Source: Arthrobacter sp. YD4 (GTDB lineage Bacteria > Actinomycetota > Actinomycetes > Actinomycetales > Micrococcaceae). From it: a stretch of DNA of 64,000 nt. The position numbers and the translations under genes are program-made. Shown one piece after another: positions 33,593 through 45,661 of the stretch. The notes beneath the pieces were generated by a model. The model was given only the letters and a program-made list of their open reading frames with translations. It did no database searches and was not told where the DNA came from. The stretch covers positions 186,001-250,000 of the forward strand of contig NZ_JAUHHD010000004.1 in the NCBI RefSeq assembly GCF_030410515.1, given 5' to 3'. The stretch's first letter is position 1; every line of letters begins with the position of its first letter.

Positions 33593-35566
33593 TCAGAGGA
33601 TCGGCAGGCTGCCGGTGCTGGGGTGTTCCTGGCCGGGCAGCGGGCGCGCGAACGGCACCTTCGTGCCGAGGACCTGGGCGACGACGTCGTGCGTGATCTG
33701 CTGGGCCGTCAGGCCGACGCGCTCCAGCACCTGGCTGCGGGTGCCGTGGTCCAGGAATTCGACCGGCAGGCCCACCTCGTTCAGGGCGGTGTCGACGCCG
33801 GCGGCGCGCATCTCCTGGCGGATCCGGGAACCGACGCCGCCGGCCCGGACGCCGTCCTCGATGCAGATGACCAGGCGGTGATGGGAGGCCAGGGCGATCA
33901 CCGAGGCGGGCACGGGCAGCACCCAGCGCGGGTCGATGACGGTGGAGCTGATGCCCTGCGCCCCGAGGCGGCCGGCGACGTCGAGGGCCAGTTCGGACAT
34001 GGCGCCGACGCTGACGATCAGCACGTCGTTGTCGGTGGAGCCGGCGGGCCGGCGGGCGAGCACGTCCACGCCGTCGGCCAGGCGTTCGAGCGCCTCGACC
34101 TCGGCGCCGACGCTGCCCTTGGAGTAGCGCAGCACGGTGGGGGCGTCCTCGATGGCGACGGCCTCCCGGAGTTCTTCCTTCAGCCGGGTGGCGTCGCGCG
34201 GGGCGGCCAGGTGCAGGCCGGGGACGATCTGAACCATCGCCATGTCCCACATGCCGTGGTGGCTGGCGCCGTCGGGCCCGGTGACGCCGGCGCGGTCCAG
34301 GACCACGGTGACGCCCGCCTTGTGCAGGGCCACGTCCATCAGCAGCTGGTCGAAGGCGCGGTTGAGGAAGGTGGCGTAGACGGCCACCACGGGGTGCAGG
34401 CCGCCGAAGGCCATGCCCGCGGCGGAGGTGAGGGCGTGCTGTTCGGCGATGCCGACGTCGAACACGCGCTCCGGGTGCCGCGCGGCGAACTTGTGCAGGC
34501 CCACGGGAATCAGCATCGCGCCGGTGATACCCACGATGTCCTTGCGTTCGTCCGCGATGTCGGCGATCTCGTCGGCGAAGACAGAGGTCCAGGACTTGGC
34601 GCCGCCGGCCTCGGTGGGTGCGCCCGTTTCCGGGTCGATGATGCCGACCGCGTGGAACTGGTCCGCCTCGTGGGCGCGGGCCGGGGCGTAGCCGTGGCCC
34701 TTCTCGGTCATGGCGTGCACGATCACGGGACCGGCGTAGTTCTTGGCCGTGGAGAGGGCGTTTTCCATGGCCTGGAGGTTGTGGCCGTCCACGGGACCGA
34801 TGTACTTCATGCCGAGGTCCTCGAACATGCCCTGCGGGGCCCACCAGTCCTTGATGCCCTTCTTCATGGCATGGAGGCTCTTGTAGGTGAACTGGCCCAC
34901 CGGGCCGCCGCTCTGCAGCCGCTTCTTCCACCAGTCCAGGGCACCCTCATAGGCGGGGGCGGCACGGAGTGAGTCGATGGTGGGGCGCAGCGAGGCGAGG
35001 TAGTCGGCGAGGCCGCCGACGGTCGGGGCGTAGGACCGGCCGTTGTCGTTGACGACGATCACGACGCGGCGCTTCTTGTCCGCGGCGATGTTGTTCAGGG
35101 CCTCCCAGGCCATGCCGCCGGTCAGGGCACCGTCGCCGACGACGGCGATCACGTACCGGTCGCCGTCACCGGTGAGCCGGCGGGCGCGGGAGATGCCGTC
35201 CGCCCAGGACAGCGAGGAGGAGGCGTGGGAGCTTTCGACGATGTCGTGCTCGGACTCGCCGCGGTCCGGGTAGCCGGAGAGGCCGCCCTGCTGGCGGAGG
35301 GTGCTGAAGTCCTGCCGTCCGGTGAGGAGTTTGTGCACGTAGGACTGGTGTCCGGTGTCGAAGACGATGCTGTCGCGTGGCGAGTCGAAGATGCGGTGCA
35401 CGGCGATGGTCAGTTCGACGACGCCGAGGTTCGGCCCGAGGTGTCCGCCCGTCTGGGACACATTGCCGATCAGAAATTCCCTGACCTCGGCGGCCAGCTG
35501 GTCCAGCTGCGCCTGGGACAACGTGTTCAGGTCCTGCGGACTCCGGATGCTCTCCAAGATTCCCAA
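33593..35566 (-). CDS. dxs: 1-deoxy-D-xylulose-5-phosphate synthase
   Basis: 657 aa. TPP enzyme that condenses pyruvate and glyceraldehyde-3-phosphate, the first step of the MEP isoprenoid pathway. The substrate-binding [13 protein letters not shown] lies near residues 70-82. The TPP/Mg motif is [31 protein letters not shown] is in the pyrimidine-binding domain, and a transketolase C-terminal domain follows. TTG start at 35566 with AAGGAGG four nt upstream. Full-length, all domains intact. Confidence 0.96.
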   Translation of the reverse strand: MGILESIRSPQDLNTLSQAQLDQLAAEVREFLIGNVSQTGGHLGPNLGVVELTIAVHRIFDSPRDSIVFDTGHQSYVHKLLTGRQDFSTLRQQGGLSGYPDRGESEHDIVESSHASSSLSWADGISRARRLTGDGDRYVIAVVGDGALTGGMAWEALNNIAADKKRRVVIVVNDNGRSYAPTVGGLADYLASLRPTIDSLRAAPAYEGALDWWKKRLQSGGPVGQFTYKSLHAMKKGIKDWWAPQGMFEDLGMKYIGPVDGHNLQAMENALSTAKNYAGPVIVHAMTEKGHGYAPARAHEADQFHAVGIIDPETGAPTEAGGAKSWTSVFADEIADIADERKDIVGITGAMLIPVGLHKFAARHPERVFDVGIAEQHALTSAAGMAFGGLHPVVAVYATFLNRAFDQLLMDVALHKAGVTVVLDRAGVTGPDGASHHGMWDMAMVQIVPGLHLAAPRDATRLKEELREAVAIEDAPTVLRYSKGSVGAEVEALERLADGVDVLARRPAGSTDNDVLIVSVGAMSELALDVAGRLGAQGISSTVIDPRWVLPVPASVIALASHHRLVICIEDGVRAGGVGSRIRQEMRAAGVDTALNEVGLPVEFLDHGTRSQVLERVGLTAQQITHDVVAQVLGTKVPFARPLPGQEHPSTGSLPIL

Positions 35567-35694
35567 CGGCCCTCCTTGCGGGTAGTAGACATGCCTTACA
35601 ACTCTAACGCCTCGGCGTGTCCGCGGGTTGCGCGCCCCGGATGCGCGGGCGCCGCTCCCCCGCCGCGGGCCAACGCCGACGTCCCGGGAACGCC

Positions 35695-35729
35695 GAAGCC
35701 CCGGGCCGTCAGTGACGGTCCGGGGCTTC
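35695..35729 (-). terminator. Strong hairpin between acn and dxs
   Basis: A 15-bp stem GAAGCCCCGGGCCGT / ACGGTCCGGGGCTTC with a 5-nt loop and one G-T type mismatch. There is no clear T tract on the minus side, so it is a probable but not classical terminator for acn. Confidence 0.6.
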
Positions 35730-35763
35730 GGGTGGCCTCGCCGGGAAGGCTCGGCCGGTGGTG

Positions 35764-38577
<2,814 letters not shown>

Positions 38578-38634
38578 CGCAGGACTCCTCTCGCAACTGT
38601 TTCATCTTTGTCGCGCCGCAGACCCCTAAGCTAG

Positions 38635-38653
38635 TTAGGCAAGCCTAACCAAG
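38635..38653 (-). promoter_or_regulatory. IdeR/DtxR-like iron box upstream of acn
   Basis: TTAGGCAAGCCTAACCAAG matches the known 19-bp IdeR/DtxR consensus at 16 positions. Its core GTTAGGC-AA-GCCTAAC (38634-38649) is a perfect palindrome. Read on the acn strand it overlaps a possible -35 (TTGGTT), about 17 bp before TTAGGG. Confidence 0.7.
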
Positions 38654-38702
38654 CGCTTTGTGGGGTGCTGAGCCCGCGCGACGTCGGACTACTCCGCCCA
38701 TC

Positions 38703-40082
38703 CTAGTGGCCCGGGCCCCGGGGAGTCAGCAACGCCACCGTCTCCAGGTGGTGCGTATGCGGGTAGAGGTCGAACCCGCGCAGGGACTTCAGTGCCCAGC
38801 CCCGCTGCTGGAAGTAGCCGACGTCGCGGGCGAACGACGCCGGGTCGCAGGAGACGTAGGCGATGGCGCGCGGCGCGGAGTCCACGAGCTGGCTGACCAC
38901 GGCCTTGCCGGCGCCGGCCCGGGGCGGGTCAAGGATCAGCGCGTCGAAGCTGCGCGGCTTCTGCCGCAGCACCCGTTCGACCTTGCCCTGGACAATTTCC
39001 ACCTGCGGGGCGTGGTGCAGGTTCTTGCGGGCGTCCCGGCTGGTGCCGGGCGATCCCTCGACGGACAGCACGGAGCCGGTGACCCCGACGGCGTCGGCCA
39101 GCGCGGCGGTGAAGAGCCCGGCGCCGGCGTACAGGTCCGCCACGGCCGAGCCGGGGGCGAGGTAGCCGCCGTCGTGCAGGGCCTCCTTGACCGCGCCCAC
39201 CAGGGTCTCCGGGGCGTGGCGGTGGATCTGCCAGAAACCGTCGCCGGTGACGCGGAAGTCGTGGCCGGAGGCGGTTTCCTGCACCCAGGTACGGCCGCGC
39301 AGCTGGGTGACCTCACCGGTGGCGGGGTCCAGCCGGGCGACGGAGACCCTCTCCGGCAGGCGGGCCGCGATGGCGGCGACCCGTTGCGGGCGGGTGCCGG
39401 GGGCGGGAACCAGCAGCACCAGCGGCCGGGAGCCATTGGCCGGGGCCGCGACCTCGATCCGTTCGATGCCCTGCAGGTCCTGGTCCCAGAGGCGCAGGTC
39501 ATTGATGCCGTCCACGGCCAGCGGCATCTCGCGGACCGCCAGGACGGCGTCGGAGCGGTAGGCATGCATGCCCAGCTGGCCGGACGGGGTCATCGCGAAG
39601 CCGGTGCGTGTGCGCCAGCCGAGGCCCGGCGCCGCCGAGGACGCGTCCTCCCCCACCGCCTCGACGTGGCCGGCGCCCGGGAGGCCGGCCAGGGCGTGGG
39701 CGTCAATGCCGGCCAGCCGGTGCAGCTGTTCGGCCAGGACCTCGGCCTTCAGCCGCCGCTGGCGGGGCAGGGAGATGTGGCCCAGTTCGGCGCCGCCCAC
39801 CGGCGGATGGCCGTGGGCCCAGGCGCGGCGCGCGTCGGCGGCGTGCCAGAAGTGTTCCACCCGGTCCTCGGAGGCCTCGAGCACCTCAATGACGTCGGCG
39901 CGCCAGAACTTGGCACCCTCGGCGTCGTCGGTGAGCCTGATGCGGACCTTCTCCCCCGGGATGCCGTGCCGGACGAAGATGACCCGGCCCTCGTGCCGGG
40001 CCACGGCGTGGCCGCCGTGGGCCACCCGGCCGACGTCGACGACCAGTTCGGTGGCGGCGGGGGTCCGGGGGTCGGTGCTCAT
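38703..40082 (-). CDS. TrmA/RumA-family RNA (uracil-C5) methyltransferase with TRAM domain
   Basis: 459 aa. An N-terminal TRAM RNA-binding domain (about 10-68, VVDVGRVAHGGHAVAR) is followed by a SAM domain. DLYAGAGLFTAALA is the SAM motif, ILDPPRAGAGK the substrate motif, and the catalytic Cys is in YVSCDPASFARD. Final Glu is in THHLETVALL. It probably makes m5U in tRNA or 23S rRNA. The [4Fe-4S] cysteines of RumA are not obvious. The ATG overlaps the permease stop (ATGA), matching Rv2689c-Rv2690c order in M. tuberculosis (from memory). Confidence 0.92.
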   Translation of the reverse strand: MSTDPRTPAATELVVDVGRVAHGGHAVARHEGRVIFVRHGIPGEKVRIRLTDDAEGAKFWRADVIEVLEASEDRVEHFWHAADARRAWAHGHPPVGGAELGHISLPRQRRLKAEVLAEQLHRLAGIDAHALAGLPGAGHVEAVGEDASSAAPGLGWRTRTGFAMTPSGQLGMHAYRSDAVLAVREMPLAVDGINDLRLWDQDLQGIERIEVAAPANGSRPLVLLVPAPGTRPQRVAAIAARLPERVSVARLDPATGEVTQLRGRTWVQETASGHDFRVTGDGFWQIHRHAPETLVGAVKEALHDGGYLAPGSAVADLYAGAGLFTAALADAVGVTGSVLSVEGSPGTSRDARKNLHHAPQVEIVQGKVERVLRQKPRSFDALILDPPRAGAGKAVVSQLVDSAPRAIAYVSCDPASFARDVGYFQQRGWALKSLRGFDLYPHTHHLETVALLTPRGPGH

Positions 40083-42055
40083 TGAATATCCTGCAGTCTC
40101 TTGGCTTCTTCGGACGATTTCAGCTGCCACGGCACGCTGGCGACCATCACTCCGGGTTCGAAGTGCAGCCGGGTCTTGATCCGCAGGGCGGTCTGGTTGT
40201 GCACCAGCTGCTCCCACCACTTGCCCACCACGTACTCGGGGATGTACACCACGATCAGGTCCCGGGGTGAGTCCCTGCGCATGTTCTTGATGTATTCCAT
40301 GATGGGCGTGACCGTCTCGCGGAACGGGCTGGCCAGGACCGTGATGGGCACCGGGATATCCAGCTTCTCCCAGTCCGCGAGGGTCTGCTCGGTCTCCTCC
40401 GGGCTGATGTCCACGGTAATGGCGTCCAGCCGGGACGGCCGGGACGCGCGGGCGTACGCCAGGGCGCGGAGCACGGGCTTGCGGACGTGGGAGACCAGCA
40501 GCACGGCGTGGACGCGGGTGGGCAGGGCGCGCGGCGAGGAGTCCTCGTCCACGGCGAGTTCCTTGGCGACGTTGTCGTAGTGCGCCCGGATGCTCCACAT
40601 GATCAGGAACAGGATGAACATGGCCAGCAGGGCGATCCAGGCGCCCTGTTCAAACTTGGTGATCAGCACGATCACCAGCACCAGGCCGGTCATGCCGAAG
40701 CCGATGGTGTTGATGGTGCGGGACTTGAGCATCCGCAGCTTTGCGGCCGGGTCCTTGGCGAGCTTCAGCTCCCGGCCCCAGTGCCGGATCATGCCGAGCT
40801 GGCTGAGGGTGAAGGAGATGAAGACGCCCACGATGTAGAGCTGGATCAGCTTGGTGACGTCGGCGTTGAAGGAGATGATCAGCACCAGCGCGCCGGCGGC
40901 GAGGGCCAGCACGCCGTTGCTGAAGGCCAGCCGGTCGCCGCGGGTGCGCAGCTGGCGGGGCAGGTAGCCGTCCTGGGCCAGGATGGAGCCGAGCACCGGG
41001 AAGCCGTTGAACGCCGTGTTGGAGGCGAAGACGAGGATGACGCCGGTGGCGGCCACCACAATGTAGAACGGGATGGAGCCGGCGCCGAAGACCGTCTGCG
41101 CGATCTGGCTGATGGCCGGGTTCTGGATGTAGCCCTCGTCCACGGGCTGGCCGTTGAGCAGGAACTCCTTGGCAGGGTCCTGCACGATGTGCACCTTGGT
41201 GGCGTTGGCCAGGTAGATGATGCCGGCCAGCATGGACGCCGCGATGACGCCGAGGAGCAGCAGCGTGGTGGCGGCGTTCTTGCTCTTGGGCTTCTTGAAG
41301 TTGGGCACGCCGTTGCTGATCGCCTCGACGCCGGTGAGGGCGGCGGCGCCGGAGGAGAAGGCCCGCAGCAGCAGGAACGCGCCGGTCAGGCCCACCAGGC
41401 CCTCGTCGAAGCCGGCCGCCGGGACGATCTCGAACTCGGCCGACGGCGCCTGGCCCAGCTGGCCGGTGACGGCCTGGAAGACGCCGACGGCGGTCATGCC
41501 GAGGATGGAGACCATGAAGATGTAGGTGGGGACGGCGAAGACGCTGCCGGCCTCTCGGATGCCGCGCAGGTTCACCAGGGCCAGGATCACGACGCCGATG
41601 GTGGCGATCGCGGCCTGCTGGCCGTGCAGCGAGGGCACGGCCGTGGTCAGGTACGCCGCGGCCGAGGACATGGAGACCGCCACGGTCAGGACGTAGTCCA
41701 CCAGCAGGGCCGAGGCGACGGTCAGGCCCGCGTATTTGCCGAGGTTCTCGTTGGCGATCTCGTAGTCGCCGCCGCCGGAGGGGTACGCGTGGACGTTCTG
41801 CCGGTAGGAGGCGACCACCGTCAGGAGCACCACCATCACCGCCAGGCCCACCCACGGCGAGAACGCCACCGCGCTGACGCCGGCCAGGGCCAGGGTGAGC
41901 AGGATTTCGTCCGGGGCGTACGCCACCGAGGACAGCGCGTCCGAGGCGAAGATCGGAAGCGCGATCCGCTTCGGCAGCAGGGTGTGGGCCAGACGGTCGT
42001 TGCGGAAGGGCCGCCCCACCAGCACCCGCTTCACGGCATTGAAAATTGTCAGCAC
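40079..42055 (-). CDS. KimA-like APC superfamily permease, probable potassium importer
   Basis: 658 aa with about 12 membrane helices in residues 25-480 and a cytoplasmic C-terminal domain of about 170 residues (VHAVLLVSHVRKPVLRALAYAR...). ASDALSSVAYAPDEILL and SGGGDYEIANENLGKYAGL match the KimA/YdaO branch, which imports K+, not amino acids. It lies divergently beside two TrkA-type K+ regulatory genes, which supports potassium. GTG start with TAACTT 6 nt upstream, so it is probably leaderless. An amino-acid permease is the alternative. Confidence 0.82.
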   Translation of the reverse strand: MLTIFNAVKRVLVGRPFRNDRLAHTLLPKRIALPIFASDALSSVAYAPDEILLTLALAGVSAVAFSPWVGLAVMVVLLTVVASYRQNVHAYPSGGGDYEIANENLGKYAGLTVASALLVDYVLTVAVSMSSAAAYLTTAVPSLHGQQAAIATIGVVILALVNLRGIREAGSVFAVPTYIFMVSILGMTAVGVFQAVTGQLGQAPSAEFEIVPAAGFDEGLVGLTGAFLLLRAFSSGAAALTGVEAISNGVPNFKKPKSKNAATTLLLLGVIAASMLAGIIYLANATKVHIVQDPAKEFLLNGQPVDEGYIQNPAISQIAQTVFGAGSIPFYIVVAATGVILVFASNTAFNGFPVLGSILAQDGYLPRQLRTRGDRLAFSNGVLALAAGALVLIISFNADVTKLIQLYIVGVFISFTLSQLGMIRHWGRELKLAKDPAAKLRMLKSRTINTIGFGMTGLVLVIVLITKFEQGAWIALLAMFILFLIMWSIRAHYDNVAKELAVDEDSSPRALPTRVHAVLLVSHVRKPVLRALAYARASRPSRLDAITVDISPEETEQTLADWEKLDIPVPITVLASPFRETVTPIMEYIKNMRRDSPRDLIVVYIPEYVVGKWWEQLVHNQTALRIKTRLHFEPGVMVASVPWQLKSSEEAKRLQDIQ

Positions 42056-42061
42056 CAGACA

Positions 42062-42067
42062 AAGTTA
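42062..42067 (-). promoter_or_regulatory. Leaderless-type -10 box of the KimA-like permease
   Basis: TAACTT on the minus strand, then 6 nt, then GTG 42055. It leaves no room for a 5' riboswitch. Confidence 0.5.
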
Positions 42068-42172
42068 GTCTGATTCGCACCCGATGTCATGGCGGCCGGG
42101 GCGAGGCTGCCGGGCCCCGGTGGCCGGTAGAGTTTACGCAGCAACGTGAGACAGACGCTTTAGGAGGCACAT

Positions 42173-42844
42173 GTGGCGCACTTCGTGATCATGGGTTGCG
42201 GCCGGGTGGGTGCCACCCTGGCGCACACCCTTGAGGACGCCGGCCACTCGGTCGCCATCATCGACCAGGACGACCGCGCCTTCCGGAGGCTCCGCACCGG
42301 CTTCACCGGCCGCAAGGTCACCGGCGTCGGCTTCGACCGCGAAACGCTCAAGCGCGCCGGCGTCGAGGAGGCCTACGCCTTCGCCGCCGTCTCCAGCGGT
42401 GACAACTCCAACATCCTGGCCACCCGTGTCGCCCGGGAGACCTTCCACGTCCCGCACGTGGTGGCCCGCATCTACGACCCGGGCCGGGCCGAAATCTACC
42501 AGCGCCTGGGCATCCCCACGGTCGCGGCCGTGCGCTGGAGCGCGGACCAGGTGCTGCGCCGGATCCTGCCCGAGCAGCACCTCGCCGGTGACTTCCGCGA
42601 CCCCTCAGGCCGGCTGGTGCTGGCCGAGGTGGACCTCGACGCCGGCTGGGTCGGCCACCCGCTGACCGCCATCGAGAAGGCAGCGGACATCCGCATCGCC
42701 TACCTCACCCGATTCGGCGAGGGGATGCTCCCGACGCCCGGCATGTCGTTGCAGGACGGCGACACCGTCCACGCCATGCTCAGCGTGGACCGCACCTCCG
42801 AGGTGGCCCACATCCTCGCCAAATCCCCCGCCAAGGAGTCCTAA
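42173..42844 (+). CDS. ceoB: TrkA-family potassium uptake regulator CeoB
   Basis: 223 aa. RCK_N Rossmann domain at 1-120 with nucleotide motif MGCGRVGATLAHTLE and acidic IDQDD after strand 2. A C-terminal RCK_C domain at about 140-220 would bind ligand such as c-di-AMP or nucleotide. GTG 42173 has AGGAGG at 42162-42167; an out-of-frame ATG overlaps at 42171. A TAGAGT hexamer at 42128 may be its -10. The stop directly abuts the ceoC start. Confidence 0.93.
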   Translation: MAHFVIMGCGRVGATLAHTLEDAGHSVAIIDQDDRAFRRLRTGFTGRKVTGVGFDRETLKRAGVEEAYAFAAVSSGDNSNILATRVARETFHVPHVVARIYDPGRAEIYQRLGIPTVAAVRWSADQVLRRILPEQHLAGDFRDPSGRLVLAEVDLDAGWVGHPLTAIEKAADIRIAYLTRFGEGMLPTPGMSLQDGDTVHAMLSVDRTSEVAHILAKSPAKES

Positions 42845-43624
42845 GTGAAGGTCGTCATCGTCGGTGCCGGCAGCGTCGGTTCCTCGATTGCCCGCGAATT
42901 GCTCTCGCACAAGCACGAAATCCTGCTGATCGACCTGAAGCCGGAGGTGATCGGCCGCAGCGGCCTGCGCGGCGCGCATTGGCTGGTGGGCGACGCCTGC
43001 GAGCTGAGCACGCTCAAGGACGCCCGGCTGGAGGATGCCGACGTTGTCGTCTCCGCCACGGGCGACGACAAGGTCAATCTGGTGGTCTCGCTGCTGGCCA
43101 AGACCGAATTCGGCGTGGGCCGCACGGTGGGCCGGGTGAACAACCCGAAGAACGACTGGATGTTCGACGATTCCTGGGGCGTCGACGTCGCGGTCAACAC
43201 CCCGCAGCTCATGACGGCGCTGGTGGAGGAGGCCGTGGAGATCGGCGACCTGGTCCGCTTGCTGACGCTGCAGACGGGTGTCTCGTCGCTGGTGGAATTC
43301 ACCGTGCCGCACGATTCGCACGTGATCGGCCTGACGGTGGGCGCCATCGAATGGCCCGAGGACGCGACGCTCGTGGCGATCCTCCGCGACCAGGCCCCCA
43401 TCACCCCCAGCCGGGACGATGTGATCGACGGCGGCGACGAGCTGTTCTTCGTCACCACCATCGCCGCCGAGGACGAGCTGCGGGCCCTGCTCTCGGCCCC
43501 GGATGCCGGCGAGGGCGACGGCGACACTGTGGCGGACACCGCCGGGTCCGGCGATGACTACGACGGCCGTTCCGGCCAGCCCGCGCACACCCACGCCATG
43601 GAGGACGACGGCTTCGACGGCTAA
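42845..43624 (+). CDS. ceoC: TrkA-family potassium uptake regulator CeoC
   Basis: 259 aa. RCK_N domain with VGAGSVGSSIAREL and LIDLKPEV, then an RCK_C domain at about 140-215. An acidic, disordered tail of about 40 residues (Asp/Gly-rich, ending EDDGFDG) is unusual for TrkA proteins. GTG start immediately after the ceoB stop. The pair probably forms a heteromeric cytoplasmic gating ring. With no Trk/Ktr membrane subunit here, the adjacent KimA-like permease is the likely partner (inference). Confidence 0.92.
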   Translation: MKVVIVGAGSVGSSIARELLSHKHEILLIDLKPEVIGRSGLRGAHWLVGDACELSTLKDARLEDADVVVSATGDDKVNLVVSLLAKTEFGVGRTVGRVNNPKNDWMFDDSWGVDVAVNTPQLMTALVEEAVEIGDLVRLLTLQTGVSSLVEFTVPHDSHVIGLTVGAIEWPEDATLVAILRDQAPITPSRDDVIDGGDELFFVTTIAAEDELRALLSAPDAGEGDGDTVADTAGSGDDYDGRSGQPAHTHAMEDDGFDG

Positions 43625-43656
43625 GGCCCCGACCGCCCGCCGACCCATCTGACTGA

Positions 43657-43696
43657 CAGCTGAGGCCGTTATGAGCGTTCATAACGGCCTCAGCTG
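43657..43696. terminator. Bidirectional hairpin between ceoC and the DUF3159 gene
   Basis: An 18-bp perfect stem (43657-43674 with 43679-43696) around a 4-nt loop. It lies between convergent genes; no T tract on either side, but the stem is very stable. Confidence 0.75.
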
Positions 43697-43700
43697 CGAG

Positions 43701-44480
43701 CTAGTTGGGTTCGGCGGGATGCTCGGCGTCGGCTGCCGGCGCGGCGGGCCGGGTCAGGAGCCAGGCCACCCAGAGGCCCAGGATGTACAGCGGGGCGCCC
43801 ATCAGCAGCCGGGTGGTGGCGAGGGCGGCGAGGCCCTGCTCCCCCATGTAGTACAGCGGCACCTGGACCAGCAGGCGCAGGGCCAGGACCGTGATGATCA
43901 CCCAGGTCCCGATCCGATAAGCCTTCACGCGGGCCGGGTCCTTGCGCCAGTGCAGTCCCTCGTTGCGGATGAAGCCGAACAGCAGCCCGGCGATCGGCCA
44001 GCGGACGGCGATCGAGATGCTCATCGCCACGATGTAGCCCAGGTTGGTGAAGAAGCCCAGGACGTAGAAGTCCTCGGCCTTGCCGGTGGTGTTGGCAAGC
44101 CAGGCGGAGAGGCCGACGCCGGCGATGCCGGCCAGCGCCTGGGTCAGCGGCTTGCGCTGGACCAGCCGGGCGACGGTGAAGGCGGCGGCGACGGCGAGGG
44201 CGCCCACCAGCGCCGGGGTCAGCTCACGGGACACGGTGAAGGCGATCAGGAAGACCAGGCCGGGCAGGATGCTCTCGGCCAGGCCCTGGACGCCGCCGGC
44301 GCTTTTCAGCACGTCGATGTTGCCGTTGCTGGTGCGGTGCAGGCCCGCCTTCGCGGCGTAGTCCTCGGCCAGCTGGGCCACGGTCGGTTGGGTGCCCGCG
44401 GGCTGCGCCTCGCCGGGCCGGGTGGAGCCGGGCTGGGATTCGCGGGGGCGGGGGTCCTGGAACGGGGAGCTCTCGGGCAT
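43701..44480 (-). CDS. DUF3159 membrane protein
   Basis: 259 aa. A disordered Pro/Gln/Ser N-terminus (1-35) is followed by about six membrane helices between residues 65 and 245 (ILPGLVFLIAFTV, LTPALVGALAVAAAFTVARLV, FYVLGFFTNLGYIVAMS, WPIAGLLFGFI, GTWVIITVLALRLLVQVPLYYM, PLYILGLWVAWLL). It matches the Rv2693c-like family. Function unknown. GGAGG lies upstream of the ATG inside the preceding gene's end. It is last in a DUF3710-OB-DUF3159 unit. Confidence 0.9.
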   Translation of the reverse strand: MPESSPFQDPRPRESQPGSTRPGEAQPAGTQPTVAQLAEDYAAKAGLHRTSNGNIDVLKSAGGVQGLAESILPGLVFLIAFTVSRELTPALVGALAVAAAFTVARLVQRKPLTQALAGIAGVGLSAWLANTTGKAEDFYVLGFFTNLGYIVAMSISIAVRWPIAGLLFGFIRNEGLHWRKDPARVKAYRIGTWVIITVLALRLLVQVPLYYMGEQGLAALATTRLLMGAPLYILGLWVAWLLTRPAAPAADAEHPAEPN

Positions 44481-44482
44481 GG

Positions 44483-44872
44483 TCAGTGTTCCTCCAGGCG
44501 GGACAGGATTTCGTAGCGCGGGTTGAACATGGTGGGCAGGCCGTCGCGGACGGTGACCATCCCCTCCAGCTTCAGCTCCAGTCCGGCGTGGACGCCCGGG
44601 ATGCGGCGGCGCCCCAGCCACACCACGCGGAGGCGGTCCGCGGCCACCTGACGGCGGCGGCGGGCGGTGGGCGGTGCGGCGTCCGCCGGGACTCGGCGGG
44701 GCCTCGCCGCGGGGGCGTCGTGGTCCGTGATGATCGCGGTGAATGCCGCGACCTCGCCCGCGGGGGCGTAGGTGACGGATTCGATGAAGCCGCGGCAGAG
44801 GACGCGGCCGCGCTCGGGCAGGCCGCGGACCGGGACGGCGTCGGAGGACAGGCCTCCGGGGGCGTCACCCAA
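44483..44872 (-). CDS. OB-fold nucleic-acid-binding domain protein
   Basis: 129 aa. RGRVLCRGFIESVTYAPAGEVAAFTAIITDH forms the first strands of an OB fold, a basic linker follows (about 65-85), and LRVVWLGRRRIPGVHAGLELKLEGMV closes it. Family as in Rv2694c. It has no ATG in a plausible place; TTG 44872 overlaps the end of the DUF3710 gene and is the most likely start. A role in RNA or DNA binding is inferred from the fold. Confidence 0.82.
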   Translation of the reverse strand: MGDAPGGLSSDAVPVRGLPERGRVLCRGFIESVTYAPAGEVAAFTAIITDHDAPAARPRRVPADAAPPTARRRRQVAADRLRVVWLGRRRIPGVHAGLELKLEGMVTVRDGLPTMFNPRYEILSRLEEH

Positions 44873-45569
44873 TCTGGGTGGTCTCCGGTCCGCGTTCGGG
44901 CTGGTCCAGGGTGGGGCGTCCGGCCGTGCCGGGGACCGTGGCGCTGGTGTCCTTTGGCAGGCGCAGCTGCAGCAGGTCGCGCGGCGGCATCGGGTTGTCT
45001 CCGCGCACCACCACGATCCTGCGGAAGAGGTCCTCCAGGTCACGGGAGGCTTCCCGGTCCAGGGCCGCTTCGCCGCCGAGCACACCGCGCAGGAACCAGC
45101 GGGGGCCGTCGACGCCGATGAAGCGGGCCACCCGGTAGCCCTCGCTGCCGTCGCCGGCGGGGAGCTTCGCGACGAGTTCGATGCCGAAGTGGCCCTCGAT
45201 CTCCTCCACCTGGCCGCCCTGGCTTCCGACGGACTGGCCGATCTGCTCGCGGATCTCGTCCCACAGTCCTTCGGACCGGGGAGCCGCGAAGGCCTGCAGC
45301 TGCAGGCTGGAGCCCTCGAGGTCCATGGTCACGGCGACGACGCGCTGGGTGGCCTCTTCGACCTCGAGCCGCAGCTGCAGGTTCTCCCGTGGTGCGATCA
45401 GCAGGGCGCCGAGGTCCACGTAGCCGTCCTGGTTCTCAATCTCCGAGACGTCGTACGGGCCGGACCCGCGGACGGCCGTGTCCGCGGCGGCGTCGGCGCC
45501 GGTCTCCGGGGCCTCGACGGCCTCGCTCGGCTGTTCCTGCTTGGCTTTCCTGCCACGCCCAAAAACCAT
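44865..45569 (-). CDS. DUF3710 family protein
   Basis: 234 aa. A basic N-terminus (VFGRGRKAKQEQ) is followed by an acidic linker. The conserved domain runs about 50-215: GPYDVSEIE, GYVDLGALLI, LQLQAFAAPRSEGLWDEIREQI, GVDGPRWFLRGVLGG. Soluble. Unknown function, always near dut in actinobacteria (Rv2696c, from memory). An AAGGAG ribosome-binding site precedes the ATG. The stop overlaps the OB-fold gene start. Confidence 0.9.
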   Translation of the reverse strand: MVFGRGRKAKQEQPSEAVEAPETGADAAADTAVRGSGPYDVSEIENQDGYVDLGALLIAPRENLQLRLEVEEATQRVVAVTMDLEGSSLQLQAFAAPRSEGLWDEIREQIGQSVGSQGGQVEEIEGHFGIELVAKLPAGDGSEGYRVARFIGVDGPRWFLRGVLGGEAALDREASRDLEDLFRRIVVVRGDNPMPPRDLLQLRLPKDTSATVPGTAGRPTLDQPERGPETTQIG

Positions 45570-45661
45570 GGGGTTGTCTCCTTCGTTGTGTTCCGGCGCT
45601 GCTCGTCCGGGGCGGCCCGGGTGTGCCGGCCTGACGGGCCGGGCGGTGTAGCTGGGGCCGG

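Noticed and set aside
42056..42172. c-di-AMP (ydaO) riboswitch for the KimA-like permease
   Set aside because: The permease start appears leaderless and the intergenic region of 117 bp lacks the needed structure.
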